DNA from: Erwinia aphidicola
GTDB lineage: Bacteria > Pseudomonadota > Gammaproteobacteria > Enterobacterales > Enterobacteriaceae
Direction: 5' to 3'
DNA: 64,000 nt
Assembly: GCF_014773485.1 (NCBI RefSeq)
Contig: NZ_JACXBP010000005.1
Coordinates: 361,004-425,003, forward strand
The first letter of the stretch is position 1. Every line of letters begins with the position of its first letter. The translations under genes and the position numbers were made by a program. Below, one piece after another: positions 11,002 through 20,996 of this stretch. Below the pieces are notes generated by a model. That model worked only from the letters and a program-made list of their open reading frames with translations. It did no database searches and was not told where the DNA came from.

Positions 11002-11244
11002 ATGCCGAAAAAAGCCGAACCGCCTGCCAGTTTTGAAACATCGCTACAGCAGCTGGAGCAGATCGTCACCCGTCTGGAAAGCGGCAACCTTCCGCTGGAA
11101 GAGGCGCTGAATGAGTTTGAGCGTGGTGTGCAGCTGGCACGTGCCGGGCAGCAGACGCTACAGCAGGCCGAGCAGCGGGTACAGATATTACTCAGCGATG
11201 ATAAGAACGCCGAACTGACGCCTTTCACGCCGGAAAATGAGTGA
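11002..11244 (+). CDS. xseB: Exodeoxyribonuclease VII small subunit
   Basis: 80 residues beginning [12 protein letters not shown], the E. coli length and N-terminus. A longer frame begins at 10981, but AGGA at 10991-10994 is correctly placed for ATG 11002. The protein is helical, with the family signature [19 protein letters not shown], and forms exonuclease VII with XseA, encoded elsewhere. It opens the xseB-ispA-dxs operon and overlaps the next start by one base. Confidence 0.96.
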   Translation: MPKKAEPPASFETSLQQLEQIVTRLESGNLPLEEALNEFERGVQLARAGQQTLQQAEQRVQILLSDDKNAELTPFTPENE

Positions 11245-12143
11245 TGGATTTTAACCTGATCCTTAGCGCGCACTTTCAACGAGTTAATGCTGCGCTTCAG
11301 CGCTTTATCTCCGGGCAACCATTTCAGAGTTCTCCTCTGGTGAATGCCATGGAATATGGTGCATTATTAGGGGGTAAAAGGCTGCGCCCTTTCCTGGTTT
11401 ACGCCACTGGCACCATGCTACATGCTGACGATGCAGCGCTGGATGCCCCGGCTGCTGCGGTTGAATGTGTTCATGCGTATTCCCTGATCCATGACGATTT
11501 ACCGGCCATGGATGACGACAGCCTGCGGCGTGGCCAGCCCACCTGCCATATTAAGTTTGGCGAAGACACGGCGATTCTTGCCGGTGATGCCCTGCAGACT
11601 CTGGCTTTCTCCATCCTTGCCGATACCCCGATGCCAGGCGTCACGGCGGAGGCGCGTATTGCAATGCTGTCCGAACTGGCCCAGGCTAGCGGCGTAGCGG
11701 GCATGTGCGGAGGACAAGCACTGGACCTGGCCGCTGAAGGCCAGCAGGTTGATTTAGCCGCGCTGGAGCAGATCCACCGCCACAAAACCGGGGCATTAAT
11801 CCGCTCGGCGGTGCGTCTCGGTGCATTAACCGCGGGCGAACGCGGGCGCGATGCCCTCCCTGCGCTTGACCGCTACGCCAACGCAATTGGCCTGGCTTTC
11901 CAGGTGCAGGACGATATTCTGGACGTTATTGGTGATACCGCCATTATCGGTAAGCGGCAGGGAGCCGATCAGCAGTTAGGCAAGAGTACCTACCCGGCCT
12001 TAATGGGGCTTGACAGTGCGAAGGCAAAAGCATGGGATCTGTATCAGGAATCCCTCAGCGCATTAGAAACGCTGGCCGCGCAGTCGTATGACACGACCCC
12101 ACTGCGGGCGCTGGCAGGCTTTATAATTGAACGCGATAAATAA
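11244..12143 (+). CDS. ispA: Farnesyl diphosphate synthase
   Basis: 299 residues. The first Asp-rich motif DDLPAMD is at residues 84-90 and the second, QDDILD, lies near residue 225; both bind Mg-diphosphate in trans-prenyltransferases. IspA condenses IPP with DMAPP and GPP to make FPP for quinone, undecaprenyl and heme O synthesis, the last by cyoE in this same window. The ATG at 11244 shares a base with the xseB TGA; a GTG one codon upstream is an alternative. Confidence 0.97.
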   Translation: MDFNLILSAHFQRVNAALQRFISGQPFQSSPLVNAMEYGALLGGKRLRPFLVYATGTMLHADDAALDAPAAAVECVHAYSLIHDDLPAMDDDSLRRGQPTCHIKFGEDTAILAGDALQTLAFSILADTPMPGVTAEARIAMLSELAQASGVAGMCGGQALDLAAEGQQVDLAALEQIHRHKTGALIRSAVRLGALTAGERGRDALPALDRYANAIGLAFQVQDDILDVIGDTAIIGKRQGADQQLGKSTYPALMGLDSAKAKAWDLYQESLSALETLAAQSYDTTPLRALAGFIIERDK

Positions 12144-12161
12144 CTTCCAAATGAGTCTTCG

Positions 12162-14027
12162 ATGAGCTTTGAACCTGCAAAATACCCGACGCTTGCCCTC
12201 GCAAGCACGGTGCAAGAATTACGTTTGCTACCGAAAGAGAGTCTGCCAAAACTCTGTGACGAGCTGCGCCAGTATCTGCTCGACAGCGTTAGCCGCTCCA
12301 GCGGTCATTTTGCTTCCGGCCTCGGCGTGGTTGAGCTCACCGTTGCGCTGCATTATGTCTACAACACGCCGTTCGATCATCTGGTGTGGGACGTTGGCCA
12401 TCAGGCCTATCCGCATAAAATCCTGACCGGCCGCCGTGACCGTATCGGCACCATCCGCCAGAAAAATGGCCTGCACCCGTTCCCGTGGCGTGATGAGAGC
12501 GAGTACGACGTGCTGAATGTCGGCCACTCCTCAACCTCAATCAGCGCAGGTCTGGGCATGGCAGTCGCCGCCGGCAAAGAAGGCAAAGGCCGCCGTACCG
12601 CCTGCGTAATAGGCGATGGGGCGATCACTGCCGGGATGGCGTTCGAAGCGATGAACCATGCAGGCGATATCAAAGCCGACCTGCTGGTGGTGCTGAACGA
12701 CAATGAGATGTCGATTTCAGAAAACGTGGGGGCGCTCAACAACCGTCTGGCACAGATCCTCTCCGGCAAGACCTATTCCCGCCTGCGTGAAGGCGGTAAA
12801 AAGGTGCTCGGCGGCCTGCCGCCGATCAAAGAGCTGGTGAAGCGCACCGAAGAGCACCTGAAAGGTATGGTGGTGCCGGGAACGCTGTTTGAGGAACTGG
12901 GCTTTAACTATATCGGCCCGGTCGACGGCCATGACGTGCTGGCGCTGGTGCAGACCCTAAGCAATATGCGCGCACTCAAAGGCCCGCAGTTCCTGCATAT
13001 CATGACCAAAAAAGGCAAGGGCTATGCCCCGGCCGAAAAAGATCCGATTAGCTGGCACGCGGTACCTAAATTTGACCCGGCCAGCGGCCTGCTGCCAAAA
13101 AGCGCCGACGGTCTGCCAAGCTACTCTAAAATTTTCGGCCAGTGGCTGAGTGAAACCGCCGCGGAAGACAGCAAGCTGATGGCGGTCACCCCGGCGATGC
13201 GCGAAGGTTCCGGTATGGTGAGCTTCTCGCGCGACTATCCGCAGCAATATTTCGACGTGGCAATTGCCGAGCAGCATGCGGTGACGTTCGCTGCGGGCCT
13301 GGCAATTGGCGGCTACAAGCCGGTAGTGGCGATCTACTCCACCTTCCTGCAGCGCGCCTACGATCAGCTGATCCACGATGTGGCGATCCAGAAACTGCCG
13401 GTGCTGTTTGCCATTGACCGCGGCGGCATCGTCGGCGCCGACGGGCAGACGCACCAGGGTGCCTTCGACATCGCGTTCCTGCGCTGCATTCCGAACATGG
13501 TGATCATGACGCCAAGCGATGAGAACGAGTGCCGCCAGATGCTGTTCACCGGTTACCACCACAGCAGCGGGCCAAGCGCAGTGCGCTATCCGCGTGGCAC
13601 CGGCACCGGGGCCCCCCTCGAACCGCTGGCATCATTGCCGCTGGGTAAAGGCCGCGTGCTGAGCCGCGGTGAAAAACTGGCGATCCTCAACTTCGGTACG
13701 CTGCTGCCTGAGGCCCGTGCGGCGGCTGAAGCCCTGAATGCCACGCTGGTGGATATGCGCTTTGTTAAGCCGCTCGACGAGGCGTTAATCCTTGAGCTGG
13801 CTGGCAGTCATGAAGCCCTGATCACCCTGGAAGAAGGGGCGATCAAAGGCGGTGCCGGTAGCGGCGTCAATGAACTGCTGATGGCAAAACGTCAGCCGGT
13901 TCCCGTGTTGAATATCGGCCTGCCGGATGAGTTTATTCCACAGGGCACCCAGGACGAGATCCGCGTAGATTATCAACTGGATGCCGCCGGTATTCAGCAG
14001 CAGATCGCCGACTGGCTGGCGCAGTAA
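12162..14027 (+). CDS. dxs: 1-deoxy-D-xylulose-5-phosphate synthase
   Basis: 621 residues, one more than E. coli. It is a thiamine-diphosphate transketolase-like enzyme with a TPP/Mg motif GDGAITAGM followed by NDNEMS, and the catalytic Glu in IAEQHAV near residue 370. It makes DXP from pyruvate and glyceraldehyde 3-phosphate, the entry point to the MEP isoprenoid pathway and to thiamine and pyridoxal. It lies 18 bases after ispA in the same operon. Confidence 0.98.
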   Translation: MSFEPAKYPTLALASTVQELRLLPKESLPKLCDELRQYLLDSVSRSSGHFASGLGVVELTVALHYVYNTPFDHLVWDVGHQAYPHKILTGRRDRIGTIRQKNGLHPFPWRDESEYDVLNVGHSSTSISAGLGMAVAAGKEGKGRRTACVIGDGAITAGMAFEAMNHAGDIKADLLVVLNDNEMSISENVGALNNRLAQILSGKTYSRLREGGKKVLGGLPPIKELVKRTEEHLKGMVVPGTLFEELGFNYIGPVDGHDVLALVQTLSNMRALKGPQFLHIMTKKGKGYAPAEKDPISWHAVPKFDPASGLLPKSADGLPSYSKIFGQWLSETAAEDSKLMAVTPAMREGSGMVSFSRDYPQQYFDVAIAEQHAVTFAAGLAIGGYKPVVAIYSTFLQRAYDQLIHDVAIQKLPVLFAIDRGGIVGADGQTHQGAFDIAFLRCIPNMVIMTPSDENECRQMLFTGYHHSSGPSAVRYPRGTGTGAPLEPLASLPLGKGRVLSRGEKLAILNFGTLLPEARAAAEALNATLVDMRFVKPLDEALILELAGSHEALITLEEGAIKGGAGSGVNELLMAKRQPVPVLNIGLPDEFIPQGTQDEIRVDYQLDAAGIQQQIADWLAQ

Positions 14028-14036
14028 CTCCCCTTC

Positions 14037-14056
14037 GGCTCCCCCGCGGGGGAGCC
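14037..14056 (+). terminator. Perfect 20-base palindrome after dxs
   Basis: GGCTCCCCCGCGGGGGAGCC is a perfect inverted repeat 10 bases after the dxs stop. It has no T-run, so termination strength is uncertain and read-through into yajO is possible. Confidence 0.5.
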
Positions 14057-14102
14057 TGTCACCTGCTATGCTTAGGGTAAATAACCAGCAGGAGCGACCC
14101 GA

Positions 14103-15077
14103 ATGAAAACCCTTAAGTTAGCCAATACCGACCTGACCGTCTCCCGCCTGTGCCTCGGTTGCATGACCTATGGTGAGCCCGATCGCGGCCGCCATGCCTG
14201 GACACTGCCGGAAGAGAGCAGCCGCCCGCTGATTAAGCAGGCGCTGGAAGCCGGGATCAATTTTTTCGACACCGCCAACAGCTACTCGGACGGCAGCAGC
14301 GAGGAGATCGTCGGCCGCGCCCTGCGTGACTTCGCCCGCCGCGATGAGGTCGTCGTCGCCACTAAGGTCTATTTCCCGATGAGCAATCTTTCCGGCGGGC
14401 TGTCGCGCGCCAATATTTTGCAGTCGATAGACGACAGCCTTGAACGTCTCGGTATGGATCATGTCGACCTGCTACAAATTCACCGATGGGACTACGACAC
14501 GCCGCTGGAAGAGACGCTGGAGGCGCTGCATGACGTGGTGCAGTCCGGCAAAGCGCGCTATATCGGTGCCTCTTCCATGCATCCCGAGCAGTTTGCCCGC
14601 GCGCTGCATACGGCGGACAACAACGGCTGGACGCGGTTTGTCAGCATGCAGGATCAGTACAACCTGATCCAGCGCGAGGAGGAGCGGGAAATGCACCCTC
14701 TGTGCCTGAAAGAGAACATTGCGGTGCTGCCGTGGAGCCCGCTGGCGCGAGGTCGCCTGACGCGCCCGTGGGGGGAAACCACCGCCCGCTCCGTCTCTGA
14801 TGAATATGGCGCCACGCTTTACAGCCAAAGTGAACAGAATGACGCTGAGATTGCAGAACGGCTGGCCAATATCGCCAGCGATAAAGGCGTCAGCCGGGCG
14901 CAGGTTGCACTCGCCTGGCTGCTGAGCAAACCGGCCGTCACCGCGCCGATTATCGGCGCATCGCGCAGCGAACAGCTGGCCGACCTGGTGAAAGCGGTAG
15001 AGGTGGAGTTAACGCATGAAGAGATTTTCGAGCTGGAGAGCGTGTATCAGCCGCACAGCGTGGTGGGATTCGAGTAA
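14103..15077 (+). CDS. yajO: Aldo/keto reductase YajO
   Basis: 324 residues, an (alpha/beta)8 NADPH-dependent reductase with the catalytic tetrad Asp56, Tyr61, Lys88 and His127 (FFDTANSY, ATKVYF, QIHRWD) and the cofactor-binding region IIGASRSEQL near the end. E. coli YajO has been linked genetically to DXP formation from ribulose 5-phosphate, which fits its place behind dxs. The precise substrate here is not shown by the sequence. Confidence 0.93.
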   Translation: MKTLKLANTDLTVSRLCLGCMTYGEPDRGRHAWTLPEESSRPLIKQALEAGINFFDTANSYSDGSSEEIVGRALRDFARRDEVVVATKVYFPMSNLSGGLSRANILQSIDDSLERLGMDHVDLLQIHRWDYDTPLEETLEALHDVVQSGKARYIGASSMHPEQFARALHTADNNGWTRFVSMQDQYNLIQREEEREMHPLCLKENIAVLPWSPLARGRLTRPWGETTARSVSDEYGATLYSQSEQNDAEIAERLANIASDKGVSRAQVALAWLLSKPAVTAPIIGASRSEQLADLVKAVEVELTHEEIFELESVYQPHSVVGFE

Positions 15078-15099
15078 CGGATAACGGCGTATCGCGTGA

Positions 15100-15119
15100 G
15101 GGTCGGGCATGCCCGACCC
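15100..15119. terminator. Perfect palindrome between convergent yajO and pgpA
   Basis: GGGTCGGGCATGCCCGACCC at 15100-15119 is fully self-complementary, with no adjacent T-run on either strand. It may serve both genes. Confidence 0.5.
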
Positions 15120-15126
15120 GGAACAT

Positions 15127-15624
15127 TTAGAGTGGCCAGTAGTGCGCGGCCGCAAACAAAATTCCTGCTGAGATCACCCCGGCGATAATATCATCCACCA
15201 TGATCCCCATACCGCCGTGCACGTTACGGTCGAACCAGCGGATTGGCCACGGCTTCCAGATATCCAGCACGCGGAAAACCACAAAACCGGCCAGTACCCA
15301 CTGCCAGCTGTTAACCGGGATCGCCATCAGCGTGATCCACATGCCGATAAACTCATCCCAGACAATGCTCCCGTGATCGTGCACGCCCATATCTTTCGCC
15401 GTGCGGTGACACAGGTAGACACCAATGCAGATCCCCAGCAGTACCACCAGTGAATAGAGGTCCTGTGGCAGGAAGCTCATCAGATACCAGAGCGGTATTG
15501 CGGCAACGGAACCCACGGTGCCCGGCATCCACGGGCTTAAACCGCTGCCAAACCCGGTCGCCAGCAGGTGCCACGGGTTACTCATCTTCAGGCGACTTTT
15601 CGCCACATCCTTAGCGCGTGCCAA
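15127..15624 (-). CDS. pgpA: Phosphatidylglycerophosphatase A
   Basis: 165 residues, an inner-membrane phosphatase that makes phosphatidylglycerol from its phosphate. Conserved [20 protein letters not shown], the acidic pair in VWDEFIGMW and the VDDIIAGV motif are present. The start is TTG at 15624: the codon that is ATG in E. coli (ahead of Thr-Ile-Leu) reads TTA here, and no ATG lies upstream of the conserved N-terminus. The 5' end overlaps thiL by 14 bases. Confidence 0.94.
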   Translation of the reverse strand: MARAKDVAKSRLKMSNPWHLLATGFGSGLSPWMPGTVGSVAAIPLWYLMSFLPQDLYSLVVLLGICIGVYLCHRTAKDMGVHDHGSIVWDEFIGMWITLMAIPVNSWQWVLAGFVVFRVLDIWKPWPIRWFDRNVHGGMGIMVDDIIAGVISAGILFAAAHYWPL

Positions 15625-16588
15625 AATGGTTAAATCCTTTCAGGTTGAACTCTACCGGCTTGTCGTTCTGCAACAGCGTCAGGCCTTCCGACTGCGGAGC
15701 AATCTGACCGATGCAGGTGAACGGCACGCCATGATAGCCCAGCGCCACGTCCAGCGCGCCGCGGTTAATTTCCGGTACCGTGAAGCACAGCTCATAATCC
15801 TCGCCACCGCTCAGCGCCCAGCGGATGGCCTGCTGCGGCTCGAAGTGCTGCTTCATCGCCGCAGAGAGCGGCAGCGCGTCCAGATTAAGGCGTGCGCCAC
15901 AGTCGCTGGCTTTGAGAATATGGCCGAGATCGGAGATCAGCCCATCAGAAAGATCGATAGCCGAGCTGGCGAGATCGCGCAGCGCCTGGCCCTGCAAAAT
16001 GCGCGGCATCGGGCGCAGATGGCGCTTGATCAACGCTTCATGCGCCGCCGGATCGTTAATTTTCACGTGGTGCTGCAGCAGTTCCAGCCCCGCCGCGCTG
16101 TCACCCAGCGTGCCGGTCACGTAGATCCAGTCACCGACGCGTGCGCCGCTGCGCTTCAGCGCTCTGCCCTGCGGCACCAGGCCGTGGATGCCCAGCGTCA
16201 TGCTGAGTGGGCCACGCGTGGTGTCACCGCCGACCAGCTGCATATCGTAGTAGTCGAGCAGTTCAAACAGGCTGTTGCTGAAATCCTTGAGCCACTCTTC
16301 GTTAATTTCCGGTAGCGTCAGTGCCAGCGTTAACCAGGCAGGATCGGCCCCCATCGCCGCGAGATCGCTTAAATTGACGGCCAGGGCTTTGTAACCGAGA
16401 TCGGCGGGGTGGATGTCGCGCAGGAAGTGAACCCCTTCCACCAGCGTGTCGGTGCTGATAGCCAGGGTCTGTTTTTCAGGTACGCTGAGTAGCGCACAGT
16501 CATCGCCGATGCCTTTTTCCACATCGCGACGGGAGCTTGTCACGCGGTCAAAGTAACGCGCGATCAGTTCAAATTCGCCACATGCCAT
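15611..16588 (-). CDS. thiL: Thiamine-monophosphate kinase
   Basis: 325 residues, the E. coli length. It is an AIR-synthase-like kinase with the N-terminal GIGDDCALL motif, Mg-binding Asp residues in DLAAMGADP and VGGDTTRGP, and a C-terminal SGGEDYEL motif. It phosphorylates thiamine monophosphate to the active diphosphate, the cofactor used by Dxs upstream. Its order after nusB and before pgpA is as in E. coli. Confidence 0.97.
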   Translation of the reverse strand: MACGEFELIARYFDRVTSSRRDVEKGIGDDCALLSVPEKQTLAISTDTLVEGVHFLRDIHPADLGYKALAVNLSDLAAMGADPAWLTLALTLPEINEEWLKDFSNSLFELLDYYDMQLVGGDTTRGPLSMTLGIHGLVPQGRALKRSGARVGDWIYVTGTLGDSAAGLELLQHHVKINDPAAHEALIKRHLRPMPRILQGQALRDLASSAIDLSDGLISDLGHILKASDCGARLNLDALPLSAAMKQHFEPQQAIRWALSGGEDYELCFTVPEINRGALDVALGYHGVPFTCIGQIAPQSEGLTLLQNDKPVEFNLKGFNHFGTR

Positions 16589-16605
16589 AGTGCATTCCGG
16601 GAGTA

Positions 16606-16633
16606 TAAAAGAAGAGGCCGGGTTAGCGGCCTC
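16606..16633 (-). terminator. Hairpin between nusB and thiL
   Basis: GAGGCC at 16614-16619 pairs with GGCCTC at 16628-16633; read on the minus strand the stem is followed by TTCTTTT. It may reduce transcription of thiL-pgpA relative to the rib genes. Confidence 0.55.
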
Positions 16634-16639
16634 AGAGAA

Positions 16640-17059
16640 TTATTTGCGGTTTGGGCGGATCTGCGGAGCGGCTTTATCCAGCACGCCGTTGACAAACTTA
16701 TGGCTGTCTTCAGCGCCGAACACTTTGGCCAGCTCGATCCCCTCATTGATCGCCACTTTATAGGGAACGTCTGCACGCTTGCTGAGTTCAAACAGTGAGA
16801 TACGCAGAACGGCCAGTTCAACCTGTCCCAGCTCTTCCAGCTGGCGCGACAGGTATGGTTTCATCAGGCCGTCGAGGTATGCACTGTTAGTTGCAACGCC
16901 GCCGACCAGCTCACGGAAGTAAGTAATATCGACGTCTTTGACGTCCTGTTCCGCCAGAAACTGGTATTCGACATCAGCGATGTCGTTTTTGGAGATTTGC
17001 CAGGAGTAAAGTGCCTGAACAGCACATTCACGGGCGCGGCGACGAGCAGCAGGTTTCAC
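16640..17059 (-). CDS. nusB: Transcription antitermination factor NusB
   Basis: 139 residues, E. coli length, all-helical with the Arg-rich N-terminus [20 protein letters not shown]. NusB binds boxA RNA with NusE (S10) for rRNA antitermination. It lies 16 bases downstream of ribE in the ribD-ribE-nusB-thiL-pgpA order typical of enterobacteria. Confidence 0.98.
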   Translation of the reverse strand: MKPAARRRARECAVQALYSWQISKNDIADVEYQFLAEQDVKDVDITYFRELVGGVATNSAYLDGLMKPYLSRQLEELGQVELAVLRISLFELSKRADVPYKVAINEGIELAKVFGAEDSHKFVNGVLDKAAPQIRPNRK

Positions 17060-17075
17060 GAAATTCCCCTTAAAA

Positions 17076-17546
17076 TCAGGCTTTGATGGCTTTCAATACG
17101 TTAATCATTTCCAGAGCGGTCAGGGCTGCTTCAGCACCTTTATTACCCGCTTTGGTTCCGGCGCGTTCAATGGCCTGCTCGATGCTTTCCGTCGTCAGCA
17201 CGCCAAAGGCAACCGGGATATCGCTGTTCATGGCAACGCTGGCCAGGCCAGAACTGGCCTCACCTGCCACATATTCGAAATGAGCAGTACCGCCACGGAT
17301 CACCGTGCCCAGTGCCACAATCGCATCATGCTTACCGGCTTTCGCCACGGCACGTGCAGTCATTGGCAGTTCGTAAGCGCCCGGAACCCAGATGACGGTG
17401 ATGTTTTCATCTTTCACCTGGCCGATACGCTTCAGGGCATCGATGGCACCGCTCAGCAGGCTGTCGTTGATAAAGTTGTTGAAACGCGCAATAACCAGGG
17501 CAACGCGCGCGTCAGGGGTAGCAACAGCAGCTTCAATAACGTTCAT
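17076..17546 (-). CDS. ribE: 6,7-dimethyl-8-ribityllumazine synthase
   Basis: 156 residues, also known as RibH. It condenses the ribityl-aminouracil with dihydroxybutanone phosphate in the penultimate riboflavin step, usually as a 60-subunit shell. Conserved [11 protein letters not shown], the substrate-loop region VPGAYELP and the catalytic His in GTAHFEYV are present. It follows ribD and precedes nusB. Confidence 0.98.
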   Translation of the reverse strand: MNVIEAAVATPDARVALVIARFNNFINDSLLSGAIDALKRIGQVKDENITVIWVPGAYELPMTARAVAKAGKHDAIVALGTVIRGGTAHFEYVAGEASSGLASVAMNSDIPVAFGVLTTESIEQAIERAGTKAGNKGAEAALTALEMINVLKAIKA

Positions 17547-17633
17547 AATCTTCCTTTCAGGGTTCTGTTTGGCCCCGCAGGGGGGCGGATTCTATCACAC
17601 TCTTCGGCGCTCTGCTTGTTTTTGCAGAAACCG

Positions 17634-18737
17634 TCATAACGGGCTCAGCGTGAGGCGTAAATCAGGCCCCAGCTGACGAATATCACTAAAGGTAAAGGCC
17701 GGGGCGGCGGCCAGCTGCTGCAAGCCCGGCAGGTGGCACAGGCCACGCCCGGCATCACCCAGCAGCTTCGGCGCCAGGTAGACGATCAGCTCGTCTACCA
17801 CGCCGGCCTGCAGCAGCGCCCCGGCAAACTGTGCTCCGGCCTCCACCCAGACGCTGTTAATCTGTTTTCTGCCGAGCAGCATCATCATCGACACCAGATC
17901 GAGGCGATCGTGATGACGCGGCACGCAAAACTGCGTCACGTTCTCCGGCCAGCTTTGCTCGTCACACTGCGTGCGTGCCAGCCAGGTTTCCCCCGATTGT
18001 GCAATCAATCGGTGCCCGGGCATGACGCGATTCTGGCTGTCGACGATAATTCTCACCGGCTGACGCAGCAGTTCGGGCGGGTATTCCGCCTGCGTGCCGC
18101 TGTCCAGCTCGTCGTACCGCACGGTCAGGGAAGGATTATCCGCCAGCACCGTGGCGCTGGTGCTGAGGATAGCCGAGCTCTGCGCGCGCAGCCGCTGCAC
18201 ATCGCGCCGCGCCTCGGGTGAGGTGATCCACTGACTTTCGCCACTGGCCATTGCCGTACGGCCATCCAGCGATGCCCCCAGCTTAAGCTGCACCCACGGG
18301 AACCCGGTGCGCATGCGCTTGAGAAAGCCACGGTTCAGCGCTTCCGCTTCCTGCATCATCAACCCGTGGCTGACTTCAATACCCGCCTGCTGCAAACGAT
18401 AAAGACCGCGGCCCGCCACTTCCGGGTTTGGGTCCTGCATGGCGGCTACCACCCGGCTGACGCCCGCGGCAATCAGGGCATCACAGCACGGCGGCGTGCG
18501 TCCGTGGTGGCTGCACGGTTCCAGCGTGACGTAAGCGGTGGCCCCTTTGGCACGATCTCCTGCCATACGCAGGGCATGCACCTCCGCGTGCGGTTCACCG
18601 GCGCGCAGGTGATAGCCCTCGCCGACGATGGCGCCGTCGCGCACGATCACGCAGCCGACGTTAGGGTTCGGCGTGGTGGTAAAGCGGCCGCGACGCGCCA
18701 GTTCCAGCGCGCGCGCCATGTAGATTTCATCACGCAT
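17634..18737 (-). CDS. ribD: Bifunctional riboflavin deaminase/reductase RibD
   Basis: 367 residues from ATG 18737; the frame is open further upstream, but MRDEIYMARALELARRGRF is the conserved N-terminus and length then equals E. coli. The N-terminal cytidine-deaminase-like domain has the zinc site His50-Ala-Glu52 with Cys75 and Cys84 (EPCSHHGRTPPC). The C-terminal DHFR-like domain begins near residue 146 and binds NADPH. It carries out the second and third steps of riboflavin synthesis. It starts four bases after nrdR ends. Confidence 0.97.
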   Translation of the reverse strand: MRDEIYMARALELARRGRFTTTPNPNVGCVIVRDGAIVGEGYHLRAGEPHAEVHALRMAGDRAKGATAYVTLEPCSHHGRTPPCCDALIAAGVSRVVAAMQDPNPEVAGRGLYRLQQAGIEVSHGLMMQEAEALNRGFLKRMRTGFPWVQLKLGASLDGRTAMASGESQWITSPEARRDVQRLRAQSSAILSTSATVLADNPSLTVRYDELDSGTQAEYPPELLRQPVRIIVDSQNRVMPGHRLIAQSGETWLARTQCDEQSWPENVTQFCVPRHHDRLDLVSMMMLLGRKQINSVWVEAGAQFAGALLQAGVVDELIVYLAPKLLGDAGRGLCHLPGLQQLAAAPAFTFSDIRQLGPDLRLTLSPL

Positions 18738-18741
18738 CGCG

Positions 18742-19191
18742 TCAGTCCTGTAAGCGGGCAATCTCTTCGCCAAATTCACGAATGTCTTCGAAGCTGCGGT
18801 AAACCGAAGCAAAGCGGATATAGGCAACTTTATCCAGTTTTTTCAGCTCATCCATTACCAGCCCACCGATAAGCTTGCTGGCAACTTCGCGTTCACCGGT
18901 GGCGCGCAGCTGGCTTTTAATGTGGCTGAGGGCGGTTTCTACCGCGTCGGAATTGACCGGGCGCTTCTCCAGCGCCTTCATCAGCCCGCTGCGCAGCTTG
19001 TCTTCGTTGAACGGTTCGCGCACATCATTGCTCTTGACCACGCGCGGCATCACCAGCTCCGCCACTTCAAACGTGGTAAAGCGCTCGTGACACACCAGGC
19101 ACTGACGGCGGCGGCGCACGGAGGTGCCTTCCCCGACCAGGCGGGAATCGATCACTTTGGTATCGACGGCGGAACAGAATGGGCAATGCAT
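18742..19191 (-). CDS. nrdR: Transcriptional repressor NrdR
   Basis: 149 residues. A zinc ribbon with Cys3, Cys6, Cys31 and Cys34 is followed by the ATP-cone that senses ATP and dATP. NrdR represses ribonucleotide reductase operons. It is the first gene of the nrdR-ribD-ribE-nusB cluster, as in E. coli. Confidence 0.98.
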   Translation of the reverse strand: MHCPFCSAVDTKVIDSRLVGEGTSVRRRRQCLVCHERFTTFEVAELVMPRVVKSNDVREPFNEDKLRSGLMKALEKRPVNSDAVETALSHIKSQLRATGEREVASKLIGGLVMDELKKLDKVAYIRFASVYRSFEDIREFGEEIARLQD

Positions 19192-19381
19192 GTCGCGTCC
19201 TGATAATCCTGAAAATTAGCGGTTAGTGTACCGCGATCGTGTCCTGCTGCCAAAGCCGGCTCGGTAATTACGCACCAATTTTATCGGTCTTGCGCAACAA
19301 AACAGAGGATTTATCTGCGGGCGGTTAAGACTCGTTTGCTCTAAGATAAAGTGAATCGGTTTAATCACAAGGAAATGAACA

Positions 19382-19933
19382 ATGACAACGGCTTATCTCA
19401 GACTTTCGCTGGTCAGTTCTCTGCTGCTTTTGGCAGGGTGTGCCGCTACGCCGCCGCAGCCGAAAATCAGTCAGCTGCATAATGAGGTCGGAAAGCTGAG
19501 CCAGGAGATGCGCCAGCTAACGAATCAGGCCAGCGCACTGGAAAGGCAGGGTAATCTCAATAGCGGCTCTGCGCAGGGTGCCTGGCTGTTACCCGCAGCA
19601 AAAACCGGCGTGGTGCTGAAAAGCCAGGCCGGTGACCTCAAGCTGTCGCTAAGCCATGTGGAGGCGGAAGCCAACGGCACGCGCGCGATCCTGCAAATTC
19701 ATGCCACCAATGACGCCCCGCTTCCTGCCTTCACTGCCGAAGTGGAATGGGGCGAGCTGGACGCCGCCACCGGCAAACCCCTCACCGTCAACAGCCAGTC
19801 ACAGCAGATTCAGGTCGACAGCGCGCTGCTGCCTAAGAGTGAAGAAACTGTCTCGCTGCGCCTGAGCAACCTGCCGCCGGAGCAGCTGGGCTATGTGCGC
19901 ATCCATGATGTGGTAGTGAAAACCGCGCCATAA
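19382..19933 (+). CDS. yajI: DUF3251 lipoprotein YajI
   Basis: 183 residues with a signal peptide ending in lipobox LLAGC, then a short coiled region (SQLHNEVGKLSQEMRQL) and a beta-rich domain. It aligns with E. coli YajI in the ending LGYVRIHDV and in LPAFTAEVEWG. It is a predicted outer-membrane or periplasmic lipoprotein of unknown function, here as in E. coli between nrdR and secF. Confidence 0.88.
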   Translation: MTTAYLRLSLVSSLLLLAGCAATPPQPKISQLHNEVGKLSQEMRQLTNQASALERQGNLNSGSAQGAWLLPAAKTGVVLKSQAGDLKLSLSHVEAEANGTRAILQIHATNDAPLPAFTAEVEWGELDAATGKPLTVNSQSQQIQVDSALLPKSEETVSLRLSNLPPEQLGYVRIHDVVVKTAP

Positions 19934-19964
19934 AAAAAGCCGCATCATCCGATGCGGCTTTTTT
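19932..19964. terminator. Bidirectional terminator yajI/secF
   Basis: GCCGCATC at 19939-19946 pairs with GATGCGGC at 19951-19958 around a four-base loop, with seven A before and six T after, so it can stop transcription from both sides. Confidence 0.92.
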
Positions 19965-19965
19965 G

Positions 19966-19994
19966 TCGGGGCGGACCTCTTTTTCGGTCCGCCC
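19966..19994. repeat. Dispersed hairpin repeat, copy 2 (yajI-secF)
   Basis: GGGCGGACC at 19969-19977 pairs with GGTCCGCCC at 19986-19994 around a T-rich loop TCTTTTTC. It has the same layout as the copies near 9.3, 28.5 and 32.9 kb and lies directly after the yajI terminator. Confidence 0.65.
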
Positions 19995-20017
19995 GCTCTG
20001 GCCCCTAACCCGTCTGG

Positions 20018-20986
20018 TTAAGGCAGAATCGAAGGCTGATCTGCACCCTCTTTTTCCACTTTCTGCTGCAGCATGTGCTCACGTTTCATACCCAACTTCA
20101 ATGCCAGCGCCGAAGCCACATAGATTGAAGAAACGGTACCAATGGAAACACCGATCAGCATGGTCAGCGAGAAGCCTTCCAGCAGCGCACCGCCGAAGAT
20201 AAACAGCATCAGCACCACCACCAGCGTGGTGGCAGAGGTCATGATGGTACGGCTCAGCGTCTGCGTCAGCGAGACGTTGACGATATCGTAAGGCGTACCG
20301 CGACGGATCTTGCGGAAGTTCTCACGAATACGGTCCGATACCACGATACTGTCGTTCAGCGAGTAGCCGATAACCGACATCAGCGACGCCACGATGGTCA
20401 GGTCAATCTCAATGTGGAACAGTGAGAGTATCCCCATGGTAATCACCACGTCGTGCGCCAGGGCCAGTACCGCCCCCAGTGCCAGACGCCATTCGAAGCG
20501 GAAGCCAACGTAAATCAGGATGGCAATCAAAGCCACCAGCAGCGCCATACCGCCCGCCTGCGCCAGATCGCTACCCACGCTCGGGCCGACGAACTCAATA
20601 CGCTTAACGGTGGCGTTCTGCTGGCTGGCCTGGTTGATGATAGTCACCACCTTGTTGCCCAGCTCCTGACCGGCATTGCCTTCGTTTGGCGACATGCGAA
20701 CCAGCACGTCGCGGCTGCTGCCGAAGTTCTGCACCTGCGGGTCGACGAAGCCGGATTTCTCCAGCGCGCCGCGCAGCTGCTCGATATCAGCCGGTTTTTC
20801 CAGGGTAATTTCAATCACCGTACCACCGGTGAAGTCCAGACCCCAGTTAAACCCCTTCAGGCCCATAATCAGGCAGGAAGCGATCAGCAGCAGCCCCGAA
20901 AGAGTAAAGGCCACTTTGTCCCAGCGCATAAAGTCATGGACTTTACGGCCGTAGTTCAGTTGTTCAACGCTATAGTCCTGTGCCAC
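20018..20986 (-). CDS. secF: Protein translocase subunit SecF
   Basis: 322 residues with six membrane helices and the SecD/SecF signature in [12 protein letters not shown]. With SecD and YajC it forms the SecDF complex, which uses the proton gradient to pull translocating proteins into the periplasm. Ten bases separate it from secD. It ends the yajC-secD-secF operon. Confidence 0.98.
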   Translation of the reverse strand: MAQDYSVEQLNYGRKVHDFMRWDKVAFTLSGLLLIASCLIMGLKGFNWGLDFTGGTVIEITLEKPADIEQLRGALEKSGFVDPQVQNFGSSRDVLVRMSPNEGNAGQELGNKVVTIINQASQQNATVKRIEFVGPSVGSDLAQAGGMALLVALIAILIYVGFRFEWRLALGAVLALAHDVVITMGILSLFHIEIDLTIVASLMSVIGYSLNDSIVVSDRIRENFRKIRRGTPYDIVNVSLTQTLSRTIMTSATTLVVVLMLFIFGGALLEGFSLTMLIGVSIGTVSSIYVASALALKLGMKREHMLQQKVEKEGADQPSILP

Positions 20987-20996
20987 ATCGCACTCC

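Noticed and set aside
18738..18827. Longer N-terminus for ribD
   Set aside because: It lies inside nrdR, and the conserved RibD start is at 18737.
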